A DNA stretch of 64,000 nt from Mycolicibacterium sp. S2-37 (GCF_017352375.1 NZ_JAFEVR010000004.1:1054001-1118000); one strand, 5' to 3'. Shown: positions 16,286-27,968, numbered from the stretch's first letter. The notes: generated by a model from the sequence alone, not told the origin. Made by a program: numbers and translations.

Positions 16286-17209
16286 ATGGGAACGCTCGGC
16301 ACCGTCAAACACGGCACTGGTGCGCCTGGCGCCTACTCGAAGTCGCTGACCGCGCGGCGACGGCGCAGCGCCGGCGTCGCGCTGATGCTGAGTAGTTCGG
16401 CATCGAATCAAACCGGCGCCGCTTTGGGAGCGATGGCCTTCGCATCCGTCGGGGCGGTGGGCGTCGTCGCTGTCCGGCAGCTCGTCACTGCGCTCGTCCT
16501 CGTGCCCATCGTGCGTCCAAGACTTCGCGGTCTATCCCGCGACAAGTGGCTACCGATCCTCGGCCTGGCGGCCGTATTCGGCCTGATGAACCTGAGCCTG
16601 TATGCGGCAATCGATCGGATCGGCCTCGGTCTCGCCGTCACGCTGGAGTTCCTCGGCCCCCTCGCCGTCGCCATCGTCAGCTCACGGCGTCTACCAGACA
16701 TCGTCTGCGCCGTCTTTGCGGGGATCGGCGTAGCGGTCCTGACTGGTCCCGGACCCACCACCGACTTCCTCGGTGTGGGTCTGGCCCTGCTCGCCGCCAT
16801 GGGATGGGGGTCGTATGTGTTGTTGAACCGCACGGTCGGCCAGCGGCTGCCCGGCCTGCAGGGAACGGCTGCTGCGAGCGCCGTCAGTGCGCTGGTGTGG
16901 TGTCCGGTCGCCGGCGTGTGGTTCGCCACGCACATTCCCACCGCGAATGGTCTCGCGCTCGCCGCCGCTTGCGGATTGATGTCGTCAATAGCCCCTTATA
17001 TCGCCGACCTTCTCGCCCTACGTCGGGTGGCCGCCCACATGTTCGGCACATTCGCCAGCGTCAACCCAGTCTGGGCGGCCTTGGCGGGCTGGCTCCTGCT
17101 CGGTCAAACCCTCGATGTGCACGAGTGGCTCGGCATCGGATTCATCGTTGTCAGCAATGCCGTCGTCTCCGCCCAAAGCGGTCGAGTCGACCGTTCCGGC
17201 CTGAGTTGA
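16286..17209 (+). CDS. EamA/DMT-superfamily transporter (RhtA-like exporter)
   Basis: A 307-residue integral membrane protein with about nine to ten hydrophobic helices and two tandem EamA repeats; recognisable pieces are GLMNLSLYAAIDRIGLGLAV, LEFLGPLAVAIVSSRR, AMGWGSYVLLNRTVG and the end GQTLDVHEWLGIGFIVVSNA. This resembles RhtA/YdcZ-type amino-acid or metabolite exporters. The N-terminal 30 residues (Arg-rich) precede the first helix. Start chosen at 16286 because TACCGT lies 6 nt upstream and there is no Shine-Dalgarno site. It is divergent from a LysR gene that probably controls it, and ends just before tRNA-Ala. Confidence 0.85.
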   Translation: MGTLGTVKHGTGAPGAYSKSLTARRRRSAGVALMLSSSASNQTGAALGAMAFASVGAVGVVAVRQLVTALVLVPIVRPRLRGLSRDKWLPILGLAAVFGLMNLSLYAAIDRIGLGLAVTLEFLGPLAVAIVSSRRLPDIVCAVFAGIGVAVLTGPGPTTDFLGVGLALLAAMGWGSYVLLNRTVGQRLPGLQGTAAASAVSALVWCPVAGVWFATHIPTANGLALAAACGLMSSIAPYIADLLALRRVAAHMFGTFASVNPVWAALAGWLLLGQTLDVHEWLGIGFIVVSNAVVSAQSGRVDRSGLS

Positions 17210-17279
17210 CGCAGCGACCTGCGCCTCGCCGGTTCGGTATGGAGGCCGGCGAGACCGCCTGCGGGTTTCACCCGATTGA

Positions 17280-17304
17280 GTGGAGCTAAGGGGATTCGAA
17301 CCCC
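17280..17304. repeat. att-like direct repeat, right copy (3' end of tRNA-Ala)
   Basis: The right copy of the 25-nt repeat, formed by the 3' end of the intact tRNA-Ala gene plus one base. It differs from the copy at 14999-15023 by a single A/G. The two copies enclose 2.26 kb containing the IS3 remnant and the LysR/EamA pair. Confidence 0.7.
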
Positions 17305-17353
17305 TGACCCCCACACTGCCAGTGTGGTGCGCTACCAACTGCGCCATAGCCCC
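17281..17353 (-). tRNA. tRNA-Ala (anticodon GGC)
   Basis: A 73-nt reverse-strand gene folds as a full cloverleaf: acceptor GGGGCTA/TAGCTCC with one G-T pair, D-arm GCGC...GCGC, anticodon stem CCACA/TGTGG with loop CTGGCAG (anticodon GGC), T-arm AGGGG-TTCGAAT-CCCCT and discriminator A. CCA is not encoded. It decodes GCC/GCU. Its 3' end is the right boundary of the proposed island, as expected if an element used it as an attachment site. Confidence 0.97.
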
Positions 17354-17407
17354 TTGTTGTGCTCATCGAAGTTACACCACCCGCGGGAGACGCCCCAAAT
17401 CGCCGGA

Positions 17408-18676
17408 TCAGGGCACTTCTCCGCCGGCCTCCGGGCCTAGCGGACGCGAGGGCGTGTGCTCTCTGGACGGCTGCGGTCGCGTCTCCGGCGCGAACACCCA
17501 GCCGAGCGCCGCGATACCGAGGATCACCCCGCTGACCAGGAACGCCCACCCGTAGGACGTGTACTGCGCGATCAAGCCGACCAGCAGCGACCCGCCGATC
17601 GAGCCGAAGTCGGCCATCATCTGGAACGTCGCCACGGCGGTCCCACCCCGGGACTTGTTGCCGACGATGTCGGCGACTGCGGCCTGCTGAGGTGAGACGA
17701 AGATCCCGGTGGCCGCCCCGGCGATGTAGGCCGCCACCAGGAACACCGGCAGCGACGTCGTAAAACCCACCAGGGCGGTGGACAACGCCGACAGGGTCAG
17801 CCCGAAGATCAGCAGCTTGCGCCGCCCGAGCCGGTCCGACAGATACCCGCTGGGGATGACCACCGAGATGTTGCCCACCGCGAACGCGGTCAGCGCGAGA
17901 CCCGCCGCGCCCGGCCCGCGCCCCAGCACGTCGACGACGAACAGCGGCACCAGCGCGATCCGCAGCCCGAACGACGCCCAGCCGGTCGCGAAGTTCGAGA
18001 ACAGCGCCGCCCGGTAGGCCCGATGCCGGATCACCGCCCGCAGCGGCACCGGCGGCTCCACGGCGTCCTCGCGCTGCCCGACCACCTCCGAGTTGCGCAG
18101 GCTGACGAAGACGACGGTGGCCGCGACCAACAGCGCCGCCCCGTAGATCAGGAAGGGTGCCGACAGCCCGAATCCCGCCGTGAGGCTGCCCAGGATGGGC
18201 CCGCCCACCGAGCCGATCATGAAACCCGAGGAGAACAGTCCGGCCACCCGGCCGCGCGCGTCGGTCGGCGAGATGCGGATCATCAGCGCCAGGGAGGACA
18301 CCGTGAACATCGCCGAGCCGACACCGCCCAGCGAGCGGAACAGCAAGAGCTGCCAATAGGTTTCGGCGAATGCGCACACTCCGGTCGACACCGCGACGAT
18401 CAACAGCCCACTGATGTAGACCGGCCGCTCCCCCACCCGCTGCACGAGGGAGCCCGCCGGGAAGGCCCCGACCAGACGCATGACAGCGAAAGCGGTGATG
18501 ACGAACGTCGCCGCGGCGATGCTGACGCCGAAGTGCCGCGCGTACTGCGGCAGCACCGGCGCGACCACCCCGTAGCCCAGCGCGACGACGACGTTGGCCG
18601 CGACCAGCACCCAGACCTCGCGCGGTAACCGCCGCTTCGTCGTTTCCGGACAGTCGTCCTCCGTCTGCGAACTCAC
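17408..18676 (-). CDS. major facilitator superfamily transporter
   Basis: A 422-residue, 12-helix MFS protein. It has the motif-A-like loop after helix 2 (AGSLVQRVGERPVYISGLLI), the matching loop in the second half (SGYLSDRLGRRKLLIFGLTL) and motif-C-like glycines in helix 5 (SGFMIGSVGGPILGSLTAGF), which point to a drug/H+ antiporter-type exporter. The GTG at 18676 gives the short hydrophilic N-terminus MSSQTEDDCPETTKRR. The substrate cannot be read from the sequence. It lies 13 bp from the convergently unrelated, same-strand pgm gene upstream, so co-transcription with pgm is possible. Confidence 0.88.
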   Translation of the reverse strand: MSSQTEDDCPETTKRRLPREVWVLVAANVVVALGYGVVAPVLPQYARHFGVSIAAATFVITAFAVMRLVGAFPAGSLVQRVGERPVYISGLLIVAVSTGVCAFAETYWQLLLFRSLGGVGSAMFTVSSLALMIRISPTDARGRVAGLFSSGFMIGSVGGPILGSLTAGFGLSAPFLIYGAALLVAATVVFVSLRNSEVVGQREDAVEPPVPLRAVIRHRAYRAALFSNFATGWASFGLRIALVPLFVVDVLGRGPGAAGLALTAFAVGNISVVIPSGYLSDRLGRRKLLIFGLTLSALSTALVGFTTSLPVFLVAAYIAGAATGIFVSPQQAAVADIVGNKSRGGTAVATFQMMADFGSIGGSLLVGLIAQYTSYGWAFLVSGVILGIAALGWVFAPETRPQPSREHTPSRPLGPEAGGEVP

Positions 18677-18689
18677 GCAGCGACCAGTC

Positions 18690-20336
<1,647 letters not shown>

Positions 20337-20396
20337 GGTGGTGATTGTGCTCCTCACGCGACGTGGGGTCTCCGACGGTCAGGTGTATTCCCGTCA

Positions 20397-20402
20397 TACT
20401 TT
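20397..20402 (+). promoter_or_regulatory. -10 element of leaderless crcB1 promoter
   Basis: TACTTT ends 6 nt (CTCCTC) before the ATG at 20409; no Shine-Dalgarno sequence is present. Confidence 0.5.
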
Positions 20403-20408
20403 CTCCTC

Positions 20409-20801
20409 ATGCCCCGTTTCGACCGACGTGAACTCGTCGCGGTCTTCGTCGGCGGAGCGCTGGGCACCGTGGCGCGGGCCGGGTTCGAGGAACTCGCTGC
20501 GCCGGGCCCCGGGCAGTGGCCGTGGCCCACGTTCACGGTGAACGTGGTCGGGGCGTTCCTGCTCGGCTACTTCACCACCCGCCTGCTCGAGCGGCTGCCG
20601 GTGTCCAGCTACCGGCGCCCGCTGCTGGGTACAGGTTTGTGCGGCGGTCTGACGACGTTCTCGACCATGCAGGTGGAGACGGTGCGGATGCTCGAACACG
20701 GCCACATCGGGCTGGCGATCGGCTACACCGCGGCCAGTTTGGCCGCCGGGCTGACCGCGGTCGTCGTGGCAACAGGCCTGGTACGACGGGCGCGGCGGTG
20801 A
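20409..20801 (+). CDS. crcB1: fluoride channel subunit CrcB/Fluc 1
   Basis: A 130-residue, four-helix protein of the CrcB/Fluc family, which exports toxic fluoride through a dual-topology dimer. Diagnostic parts: [36 protein letters not shown] (the polar-track Asn) and [20 protein letters not shown] with the conserved GGxTTFST Na+/F- loop. It is the first gene of crcB1-crcB2-DUF190 and overlaps crcB2 by GTGA. In actinobacteria two adjacent crcB genes usually encode the two oppositely oriented halves of a heterodimer. Confidence 0.93.
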   Translation: MPRFDRRELVAVFVGGALGTVARAGFEELAAPGPGQWPWPTFTVNVVGAFLLGYFTTRLLERLPVSSYRRPLLGTGLCGGLTTFSTMQVETVRMLEHGHIGLAIGYTAASLAAGLTAVVVATGLVRRARR

Positions 20802-21166
20802 CAGCGGCAGCGGTGTGGGCCGGCGTTGCGCTGCTCGGCGGCGCCGGCGCCGTGTGCCGATTCCTCGTCGACCGCGCCGTCACCGCGCGGTTGGGCCGGC
20901 CGTTCCCCTTCGGCACGTTGGTCGTCAACGTCTCCGGAGCGCTGCTGCTCGGCTTCTTGGGCGGTTTGACCCTCCCCGCGCATGTGGCGCTGGTCGCGGG
21001 GACAGGGTTCGTCGGTTCCTACACGACGTTCTCGACCTGGATGTTCGAGACGCAGCGGCTGACCGAGGACCGCAGGGTGTGGCCGGCCTTCGCGAACATC
21101 GCCGTCAGCGTCGTGCTCGGACTCGCGGCCGCGGCGCTGGGGCTGTGGCTGGGACGGCTGGTGTGA
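20798..21166 (+). CDS. crcB2: fluoride channel subunit CrcB/Fluc 2
   Basis: A 122-residue partner of crcB1. It starts [20 protein letters not shown] and carries [20 protein letters not shown] and [20 protein letters not shown], the family's Asn helix and TTFST motif. The GTG at 20798 overlaps the TGA of crcB1, and the next gene again overlaps its TGA by GTGA, so the three are translationally coupled. The two CrcB proteins differ in their terminal charges, consistent with fixed opposite topologies. Confidence 0.92.
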   Translation: MTAAAVWAGVALLGGAGAVCRFLVDRAVTARLGRPFPFGTLVVNVSGALLLGFLGGLTLPAHVALVAGTGFVGSYTTFSTWMFETQRLTEDRRVWPAFANIAVSVVLGLAAAALGLWLGRLV

Positions 21167-22185
21167 GCACCGACCGCCTGAAGCTGACGGCCTACTTCGG
21201 TGAACGGCTGCGCAGCGCGGACCGTTTCGCCGTCGATGCGCTGCTCGACCTGTTCGCCGCCCACGACGTGGCCACGAGTGTGGTCCTGCGCGGTATCGCC
21301 GGCTTCGGTCCACGGCATGAGCTGCGCACCGACGTGACGCTCAGCCTGTCGGAGGACCCACCGGTCACCGTCACCGCAATCGACGCCGCCGAGAAGATGA
21401 ACGCGCTCGCCGCGCAGGTGGTCGGGTTCGTCGACCGGGGCTTGGTCACCCTCGAGCGGGCCGGCCGGCCCGACGACGCGTCGCTCGGCACCTCGGCCCA
21501 GGTCACGGTCATCCTGAGCCGCGGCGCCCGCTCCGACGGGCGGCCGGCCTCCGTCGCGATCGGAGAGCTGCTGCGCGGACGCGGTTTCGCCGCCGCCACC
21601 GCCTACTGCGGAGTCGACGGGACGACGCACGGCCATCGCAGAAGAGCGGGCTTCTTCGGTCGCAACCTCGAGGTGCCGGCGATGGTGCTGTCCGTGGGTC
21701 CGGCGGAGTCCGCGCGAGAGGTGGCTGCGGAACTGGCGACGGTGCCCGGTGTGGAGGCGGTCACCGCGGACGCGGCGCAGCTGTGCAAGGTCGACGGGCA
21801 GAAGCTCGCCCGACCCGGGCGGACTGATCAGCGGCAGCGGTTGATCGTGCACACCGGGGCATCCGACCTGTACGACGGCCTACCCGTGCACCGCGCGGCG
21901 GTCCGGGCGCTGCTCGACATCCAGCCGACTGCGGGGGTGACCGTCCTGCACGGCGTCTGGGGTTTCCAGGGCGAGCGGCCGCCGCAGGCCGACCGCGTGT
22001 TCCAGGTCGGCCGCGGCGCTCCGGTGACCACGGTGATGATCGACACCGCAGATCGCATCGCCGCGGCCTTCGACGTCGTCGACGAGCTCACCCGCGACGC
22101 CGGCGTCGTCAGCGTCGGCGCTGTCCCCGCCGCCGTGTCGATCGACCACGGCGAGCGGCGAGGCAGCCTCCGATTCGACCGGTGA
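21163..22185 (+). CDS. tandem DUF190 protein of the fluoride locus
   Basis: A 340-residue soluble protein with two DUF190 (PII-like fold) copies: residues about 1-105 (LKLTAYFGERLRSADRFAVD, VVLRGIAGFGPRHELR) and about 225-330 (RLIVHTGASDLYDGLPVHRA, VTVLHGVWGFQGERPPQADR), with a divergent section between them. DUF190 proteins often neighbour crcB and are thought to be PII-like regulators. The GTG at 21163 overlaps the stop of crcB2. Same position as Rv3071 in M. tuberculosis. Whether it senses fluoride, a nucleotide or another ligand is unknown. Confidence 0.85.
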   Translation: MSTDRLKLTAYFGERLRSADRFAVDALLDLFAAHDVATSVVLRGIAGFGPRHELRTDVTLSLSEDPPVTVTAIDAAEKMNALAAQVVGFVDRGLVTLERAGRPDDASLGTSAQVTVILSRGARSDGRPASVAIGELLRGRGFAAATAYCGVDGTTHGHRRRAGFFGRNLEVPAMVLSVGPAESAREVAAELATVPGVEAVTADAAQLCKVDGQKLARPGRTDQRQRLIVHTGASDLYDGLPVHRAAVRALLDIQPTAGVTVLHGVWGFQGERPPQADRVFQVGRGAPVTTVMIDTADRIAAAFDVVDELTRDAGVVSVGAVPAAVSIDHGERRGSLRFDR

Positions 22186-22195
22186 CCTCGACGGG

Positions 22196-22214
22196 TAAGC
22201 CTAGCCTTACCTGA
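22196..22214. promoter_or_regulatory. IdeR-type iron box
   Basis: Read on the reverse strand the 19-mer TCAGGTAAGGCTAGGCTTA matches the mycobacterial IdeR consensus TTAGGTTAGGCTAACCTAA in 14 of 19 positions, including the GGNNAGGCTA core. On the forward strand it contains a possible -10 TAGCCT (22202-22207) just upstream of the mbtL start, so iron-loaded IdeR would occlude the promoter of this mycobactin operon. Confidence 0.7.
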
Positions 22215-22217
22215 TTC

Positions 22218-22508
22218 GTGGGTGTACCGTCCCTGCGCGTGCAGTCAGAACATCCTGAGGCAGTCAGCACCGCCCTGACCGAGATCCTGCGTGACGATCT
22301 CAACGTCGACGTCCGTCGGGTGACGCGCGAGTCCCGGCTCATCGACGACGTCGGACTGGACTCCGTGGCCTTCGCCGTCGGCATGGTGGCGATCGAGGAC
22401 CGTCTCGGCGTCGCCCTGAATGAAGAAGACCTGTTGAGCTGTGACACCGTGGGTGACCTGGAAGCGGCGATCACCGCCAATTTACCGGCCGCCCAGAGCA
22501 ACCCGTGA
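22218..22508 (+). CDS. mbtL: mycobactin acyl carrier protein MbtL
   Basis: A 96-residue acyl carrier protein: [20 protein letters not shown], then [20 protein letters not shown] with the phosphopantetheine Ser in GLDS, then [16 protein letters not shown]. It resembles M. tuberculosis MbtL (Rv1344), which carries the fatty acyl chain that becomes the N6-acyl-lysine arm of mycobactin. Start is uncertain: GTG 22218 or in-frame GTG 22239. An IdeR box lies just upstream, supporting the siderophore role. Its stop overlaps the start of mbtN (GTGA); no mbtM-type ligase lies between them, unlike M. tuberculosis. Confidence 0.87.
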   Translation: MGVPSLRVQSEHPEAVSTALTEILRDDLNVDVRRVTRESRLIDDVGLDSVAFAVGMVAIEDRLGVALNEEDLLSCDTVGDLEAAITANLPAAQSNP

Positions 22509-23674
22509 CCGTCACGGTCGAATCCGGTGTGGACTACCACGTCCTGCTCGACCGCGTGTTCAACGAGCGCGTCGCCGCCTGGACGGCGGAAGCCGAAGCG
22601 ACGGAACGTTTTCCCCGCGCACTGATCGAGCATCTGGGCCATTCGGGCGTCTTCGCCGAGAAGTGGGGCGCAGGTCAGCACCCGGACGTCGCGAGGCTCA
22701 TCGAGTTGGCGATCCGGCTTGGAGGTCTGGGGTCGGCGGGGATCGGCGTGGGAGTCAGCCTGCACGATTCGGCGATCGCCATCCTGCGCCGCTTCGGTAA
22801 GTCTGATCACCTGCGCGGGATCTGCGAGGCGGCGATTCACGGCGACGCGGTGCTGTGCATCGGCGCCTCGGAGGAGTCGGGCGGCTCGGATCTGCAGATC
22901 GTCGGAACCGAAGTGCGTTCCACGCGAGACGGATTCGAGGTTCGCGGCCTCAAGAAGTTCGTGTCATTGTCGCCGATCGCCGACTACATCATGGTGGTCG
23001 GGCGCAGCGTGGACCACGACCCCACCAGCAGGCACGGCAACGTCGTCGTCATCGCGGTTCCCACCTCCCAGGTCGACGTCCAGACGCCGTACCGCAAGGT
23101 CGGTGCGGGCCCACTCGACACCGCCGCGGTCCACATCGACACCTGGGTGCCCGCCGACGCACTGATCGCGCGGGCAGGCACCGGTCTGGCGGCGATCTCC
23201 TGGGGTCTGGCGCACGAGCGGCTGTCCATCGCAGGCCAGGTCGCCGGCGCTTCACAGCGGGTCATCGGAATCACGCTGGCGCGCATGATGAAACGACGAC
23301 AGTTCGGTCACACCCTGTTCGAGCACCAGGCGCTGCGGATGCGGATGGCCGACCTGCAGGCACGGGTCGACATGCTGCGCTACGCGTTGGCCGGCATCGC
23401 CGCCGAAGGCCGCCTCGATCTGCGCTCAGCGGCGGCGATGAAGGTGACCGCCGCGCGTCTCGGGGAAGAGGTGCTGTCGGAGTGCATGCACATCTTCGGC
23501 GGGTCGGGCTATCTGACTGCCGAGACCCCGCTGGGCCGATGGTGGCGCGACATGAAGCTCGCCCGCGTGGGCGGCGGTACCGACGAAGTGCTGTGGGAGC
23601 TCGTGGCCGCCGCGATGCGGCCGGACTACGAGGCGTACGCCGAGCTGATCCATTCGCCGACGGGCGACGACTAG
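22505..23674 (+). CDS. mbtN: mycobactin acyl-ACP dehydrogenase MbtN (FadE14-like)
   Basis: A 389-residue acyl-CoA dehydrogenase-fold protein that in the mycobactin pathway introduces the cis double bond into the acyl chain held on MbtL. It has the standard fold ([16 protein letters not shown] in the middle domain; [20 protein letters not shown] and [20 protein letters not shown] in the C-terminal domain). The GTG start at 22505 overlaps the mbtL stop, giving a coupled pair under the IdeR box. Placement next to an acyl carrier protein rather than to CoA-ester genes is what identifies it among FadE paralogues. Confidence 0.87.
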   Translation: MTVTVESGVDYHVLLDRVFNERVAAWTAEAEATERFPRALIEHLGHSGVFAEKWGAGQHPDVARLIELAIRLGGLGSAGIGVGVSLHDSAIAILRRFGKSDHLRGICEAAIHGDAVLCIGASEESGGSDLQIVGTEVRSTRDGFEVRGLKKFVSLSPIADYIMVVGRSVDHDPTSRHGNVVVIAVPTSQVDVQTPYRKVGAGPLDTAAVHIDTWVPADALIARAGTGLAAISWGLAHERLSIAGQVAGASQRVIGITLARMMKRRQFGHTLFEHQALRMRMADLQARVDMLRYALAGIAAEGRLDLRSAAAMKVTAARLGEEVLSECMHIFGGSGYLTAETPLGRWWRDMKLARVGGGTDEVLWELVAAAMRPDYEAYAELIHSPTGDD

Positions 23675-23691
23675 CAGCACGTCGCGTGCTG
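23675..23691. terminator. hairpin between convergent mbtN and rpf-like genes
   Basis: CAGCACG-TCG-CGTGCTG forms a perfect 7-bp stem with a 3-nt loop in the 17 bp separating the two convergent stop codons. There is no U-tract, so it would be a bidirectional, non-canonical terminator of the sort common in mycobacteria. Confidence 0.45.
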
Positions 23692-25323
<1,632 letters not shown>

Positions 25324-26853
25324 TCACCCCGTCCGGCGTGTTGCGCGACGAACCGCTCGAAAGCGCAGGGCTGCCAGGGCGATGGCGCAGGCGAGGATCG
25401 AAAGCGCCATGGCCAGTACCCAATTCCCGAGCCGCTGGAACACGGTGGTGTGCGCACCGAGCGGAACGTCGACCACGAGCACGCCGCGTTCGGTGGCGTC
25501 GTACCAACCGAGACGCTCACCGCGTGCGTCGAAAGCGGAGCTGACGCCGGACAACCCGGTGTGCACGGCCGGGTGGCCCACCTCCGCGGCATGTACCGCG
25601 ACCTTGCTGGCCAACTGCGGCTGTGCCCAACTCCCCTGATACGTCGAAGTGGAACTCTGGAACACCAGCAACTGTGCTCCGCGTTGGACCAGCTCGCGGG
25701 GTTGATCGGAGAACGTGGTCTCGAAGCTGATCAGTGGTCCGATGGCCATACCCCGGCCGGTGTGCAGCACTTCCAGTCCGCTGCCGCGCTGCCGGTCCTC
25801 GTCCGCGGCTTTGGTGTGCCGGGCGGCCCACCCGAACACCGGCCGCAGCGGAACGTACTCACCGAACGGCACCAGCCGCATCTTGGCGTACACCCCGCGC
25901 GATCCCTCCGGCCCGATCAGGACCGACGATTTCCGGATCGCGCCGGTTGCGTCGCGGGCGTCGACATTGATGAGCAGATCCGCGCCGACCCGCCGCGAGA
26001 TGTCCGCCAGGCTCGCCATGACCTCCGGCCGGCCGATGACATCGACTCCGACGCTGCTCTCGCCCCAGACGATCAGGTCGAGACGCCGACCCTGCAACTC
26101 CTTGGTCAGCGCTTCACCCGCTGCCTGACGGGCCCCGGCGTCCTCGATGTCGCCCGGCTGCACGAGCGCCACCCGCGCGGTGGGCCCGGCCGGCGGCACC
26201 GGTCCGAGCCAGAACCATGCCGGGCCGAGTGCCGCGCAACCCAATGCCGCCGCTGCTCCGACCATCCATACGGCATTGCGCCGTTGCAGGATCGCGCCGG
26301 CCAGCGCGGTGTTCGCCGCGACGATCAGGAAGCTGGTGAGCCACACGCCGCCGAGCGAGGCGGAGCTGAGCGTCACCGGCTGGTTCCATTGCGACGCCCC
26401 GAGCAGCGCCCACGGACCGCCCAGCGCGGGCACCGAGCGCACCGCCTCGGCCAACACCCACGCACTCGGCGACACCGGTATGGCGGCGAACATCCTGCCG
26501 ACCGTGACCGGTTCGCCGAGCAGCAGATGGACGGCAGCTCCCCAGGGCAGCCAGAGCGCGCCGAGCCCGATGGCCAGCACGATCACCAGCGGCCCGGCGC
26601 TCGGCAGGAGCCAGTACTGGGTGGCCAGGACGTAGCCCGCCATTCCGCACCACGCCCGCATCGCGGCGACCCGGACATCCGGCGCTGCGCGCACCACCAG
26701 CAGCAGCGGGACGATGCCGACCCACGCCAGCCACCACCAGGCCGGCGCGGGAAACGACAGCGCCGGCACTGCGCCGGCAACGAGAGACGCCGCGAGGCCC
26801 GGCCAGGTCCGCCGCCACGAAGCCGCGCGCACGGCCCTCCGCCCATGTGTCAC
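25324..26853 (-). CDS. apolipoprotein N-acyltransferase homologue with Cys to Ser at the nucleophile
   Basis: A 509-residue membrane protein with about seven helices and a nitrilase-like extracytoplasmic domain, the build of Lnt, which N-acylates the lipid-modified Cys of lipoproteins. Lnt uses Glu-Lys-Cys: here Glu265 (WGESSVG) and Lys324 (AKMRLVPFGEY) are present, but the position of the catalytic Cys (ICYE in E. coli) reads LISFETTF, Ser376. It may have altered or lost acyltransferase activity, or use Ser. The GTG start at 26853 has GGAGGA 6 nt upstream. It is not next to ppm1/dpm1, as the main mycobacterial Lnt is, so it is probably a second copy (compare Rv2262c/Rv2261c). It precedes the Rpf-like gene by 24 bp. 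Confidence 0.85.
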   Translation of the reverse strand: MTHGRRAVRAASWRRTWPGLAASLVAGAVPALSFPAPAWWWLAWVGIVPLLLVVRAAPDVRVAAMRAWCGMAGYVLATQYWLLPSAGPLVIVLAIGLGALWLPWGAAVHLLLGEPVTVGRMFAAIPVSPSAWVLAEAVRSVPALGGPWALLGASQWNQPVTLSSASLGGVWLTSFLIVAANTALAGAILQRRNAVWMVGAAAALGCAALGPAWFWLGPVPPAGPTARVALVQPGDIEDAGARQAAGEALTKELQGRRLDLIVWGESSVGVDVIGRPEVMASLADISRRVGADLLINVDARDATGAIRKSSVLIGPEGSRGVYAKMRLVPFGEYVPLRPVFGWAARHTKAADEDRQRGSGLEVLHTGRGMAIGPLISFETTFSDQPRELVQRGAQLLVFQSSTSTYQGSWAQPQLASKVAVHAAEVGHPAVHTGLSGVSSAFDARGERLGWYDATERGVLVVDVPLGAHTTVFQRLGNWVLAMALSILACAIALAALRFRAVRRATRRTG

Positions 26854-26900
26854 CCGACGTCCTCCCTACTGCGCTACCGGGCACGCTACGGTGATCGACC

Positions 26901-27410
26901 ATGCGGGTCCTCACCGCTTCCGCAGGATTCGGGGAATCGGACTGCGAACGCATCGTCGGTGGCGTGCTGGCTCAGCCAGTCCTGGCCGTCACCAGCCTGG
27001 CGTACGTGATCGCCGGATTCATCGTTCTTCGCTGGGCCGCGCGGTGGCGGGTGCCGCTGGCCTGGATCGCGGCTGTCGTGCTGCTGGCGATCGGGTTCGG
27101 CAGCGTCGTTTATCACGGACCCCAGCCGTCGTGGGCGAAGCCGGCGCATGATCTGCCCATCGTGGCGGCGGGGCTGGTGTACTTCGTCATTCTCGCCGGC
27201 AGTGGACGTGCGCGGTGGCGGGCGGTCTGGGCGCCTGCGGCCGGGGTCTTCGCGCTCGGATTGATCGCCTACGCGGCAGGACGCTCCGGATCGCCGCTGT
27301 GCCGGCCGGACAGTCTGTGGCAGTACCACGGTGCGTGGCACGTGCTGAGTGCCGTCGCGGCCGGATGGGCCGCCCGCGCGACCGTGCCGTGTGACACGGT
27401 GTCGACGTGA
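26901..27410 (+). CDS. small membrane protein with ceramidase/CREST-like metal motifs
   Basis: A 169-residue protein with about five transmembrane helices. Conserved-looking polar residues are arranged as in the CREST superfamily of membrane metal hydrolases (alkaline ceramidase, PAQR, Per1): FGSVVYHG at the end of one helix, KPAHDLPIV at the start of the next and LWQYHGAWHVLSA in the last helix, giving Ser/His...Asp...His-x3-His. If so it may hydrolyse a lipid amide or ester in the membrane; this is an inference. A TACGGT -10-like element ends 8 nt upstream of the ATG. The stop overlaps the next gene's GTG (GTGA). Confidence 0.72.
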   Translation: MRVLTASAGFGESDCERIVGGVLAQPVLAVTSLAYVIAGFIVLRWAARWRVPLAWIAAVVLLAIGFGSVVYHGPQPSWAKPAHDLPIVAAGLVYFVILAGSGRARWRAVWAPAAGVFALGLIAYAAGRSGSPLCRPDSLWQYHGAWHVLSAVAAGWAARATVPCDTVST

Positions 27411-27946
27411 GTTCCGACGCGCTGTCACAGGAAATGCTCGACGAGTTCGCGCTGCGAAAGCTGGTGCACCGCTACTGTCGCGCCGTCGACAGGGGCGACA
27501 TGGAGGCGCTGCGCGGCCTGTATCACCGCGACGCCGAGGACGATCACGGTGGCTTCTCAGCGGGGTCTGTCGACGACTTCATCAGGGGGCTGGTCGCCGC
27601 CCGCCCGTACCTGCGGTCGATGCAACACCACATCACCACGGTGAACTTCGCCGTCGACGGCGACCGCGCCGAAGGTGAGATCTACAGCATCGCGACGCAT
27701 ACGTTCGCGGCGGGCGACCGGGAGATCGACGTCGTGGTGGGCGGGCGCTACCTGGACAAATACGAGAAGCGCGACGCCACATGGAGATTCGTCGAGCGCG
27801 CGATCGTCACTGACTGGGCCAACGTCAATGATCCGTCACGGCGGGACCTGAGTCATCCCATCACCAGAGATACCGCAGTAGGGGCTCCCGATGCGAGTGA
27901 CCCGTCTCACCGGTTCTTCTCGATCCTCGGAGAAGGCGCGGGTTGA
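27407..27946 (+). CDS. SnoaL-like (NTF2-fold) protein
   Basis: A 179-residue protein of the SnoaL_4/NTF2-like superfamily: EFALRKLVHRYCRAVDRGDM, LRGLYHRDAEDDHGGFSAGS, HHITTVNFAVDGDRAEGEIY and VVGGRYLDKYEKRDATWRFV. These are alpha+beta cone proteins that act as dehydratases, isomerases or aromatic-ring hydroxylase partners. The GTG start at 27407 overlaps the stop of the ceramidase-like gene, so the two are probably co-translated. Substrate unknown. Confidence 0.82.
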   Translation: MSSDALSQEMLDEFALRKLVHRYCRAVDRGDMEALRGLYHRDAEDDHGGFSAGSVDDFIRGLVAARPYLRSMQHHITTVNFAVDGDRAEGEIYSIATHTFAAGDREIDVVVGGRYLDKYEKRDATWRFVERAIVTDWANVNDPSRRDLSHPITRDTAVGAPDASDPSHRFFSILGEGAG

Positions 27947-27968
27947 TCGAGTTCGCCACCGGCGACGG

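Noticed and set aside
20337..20408. possible fluoride riboswitch before crcB1
   Set aside because: The 72-bp gap lacks the conserved fluoride-riboswitch core, and the -10 element 6 nt before the ATG leaves no leader RNA.
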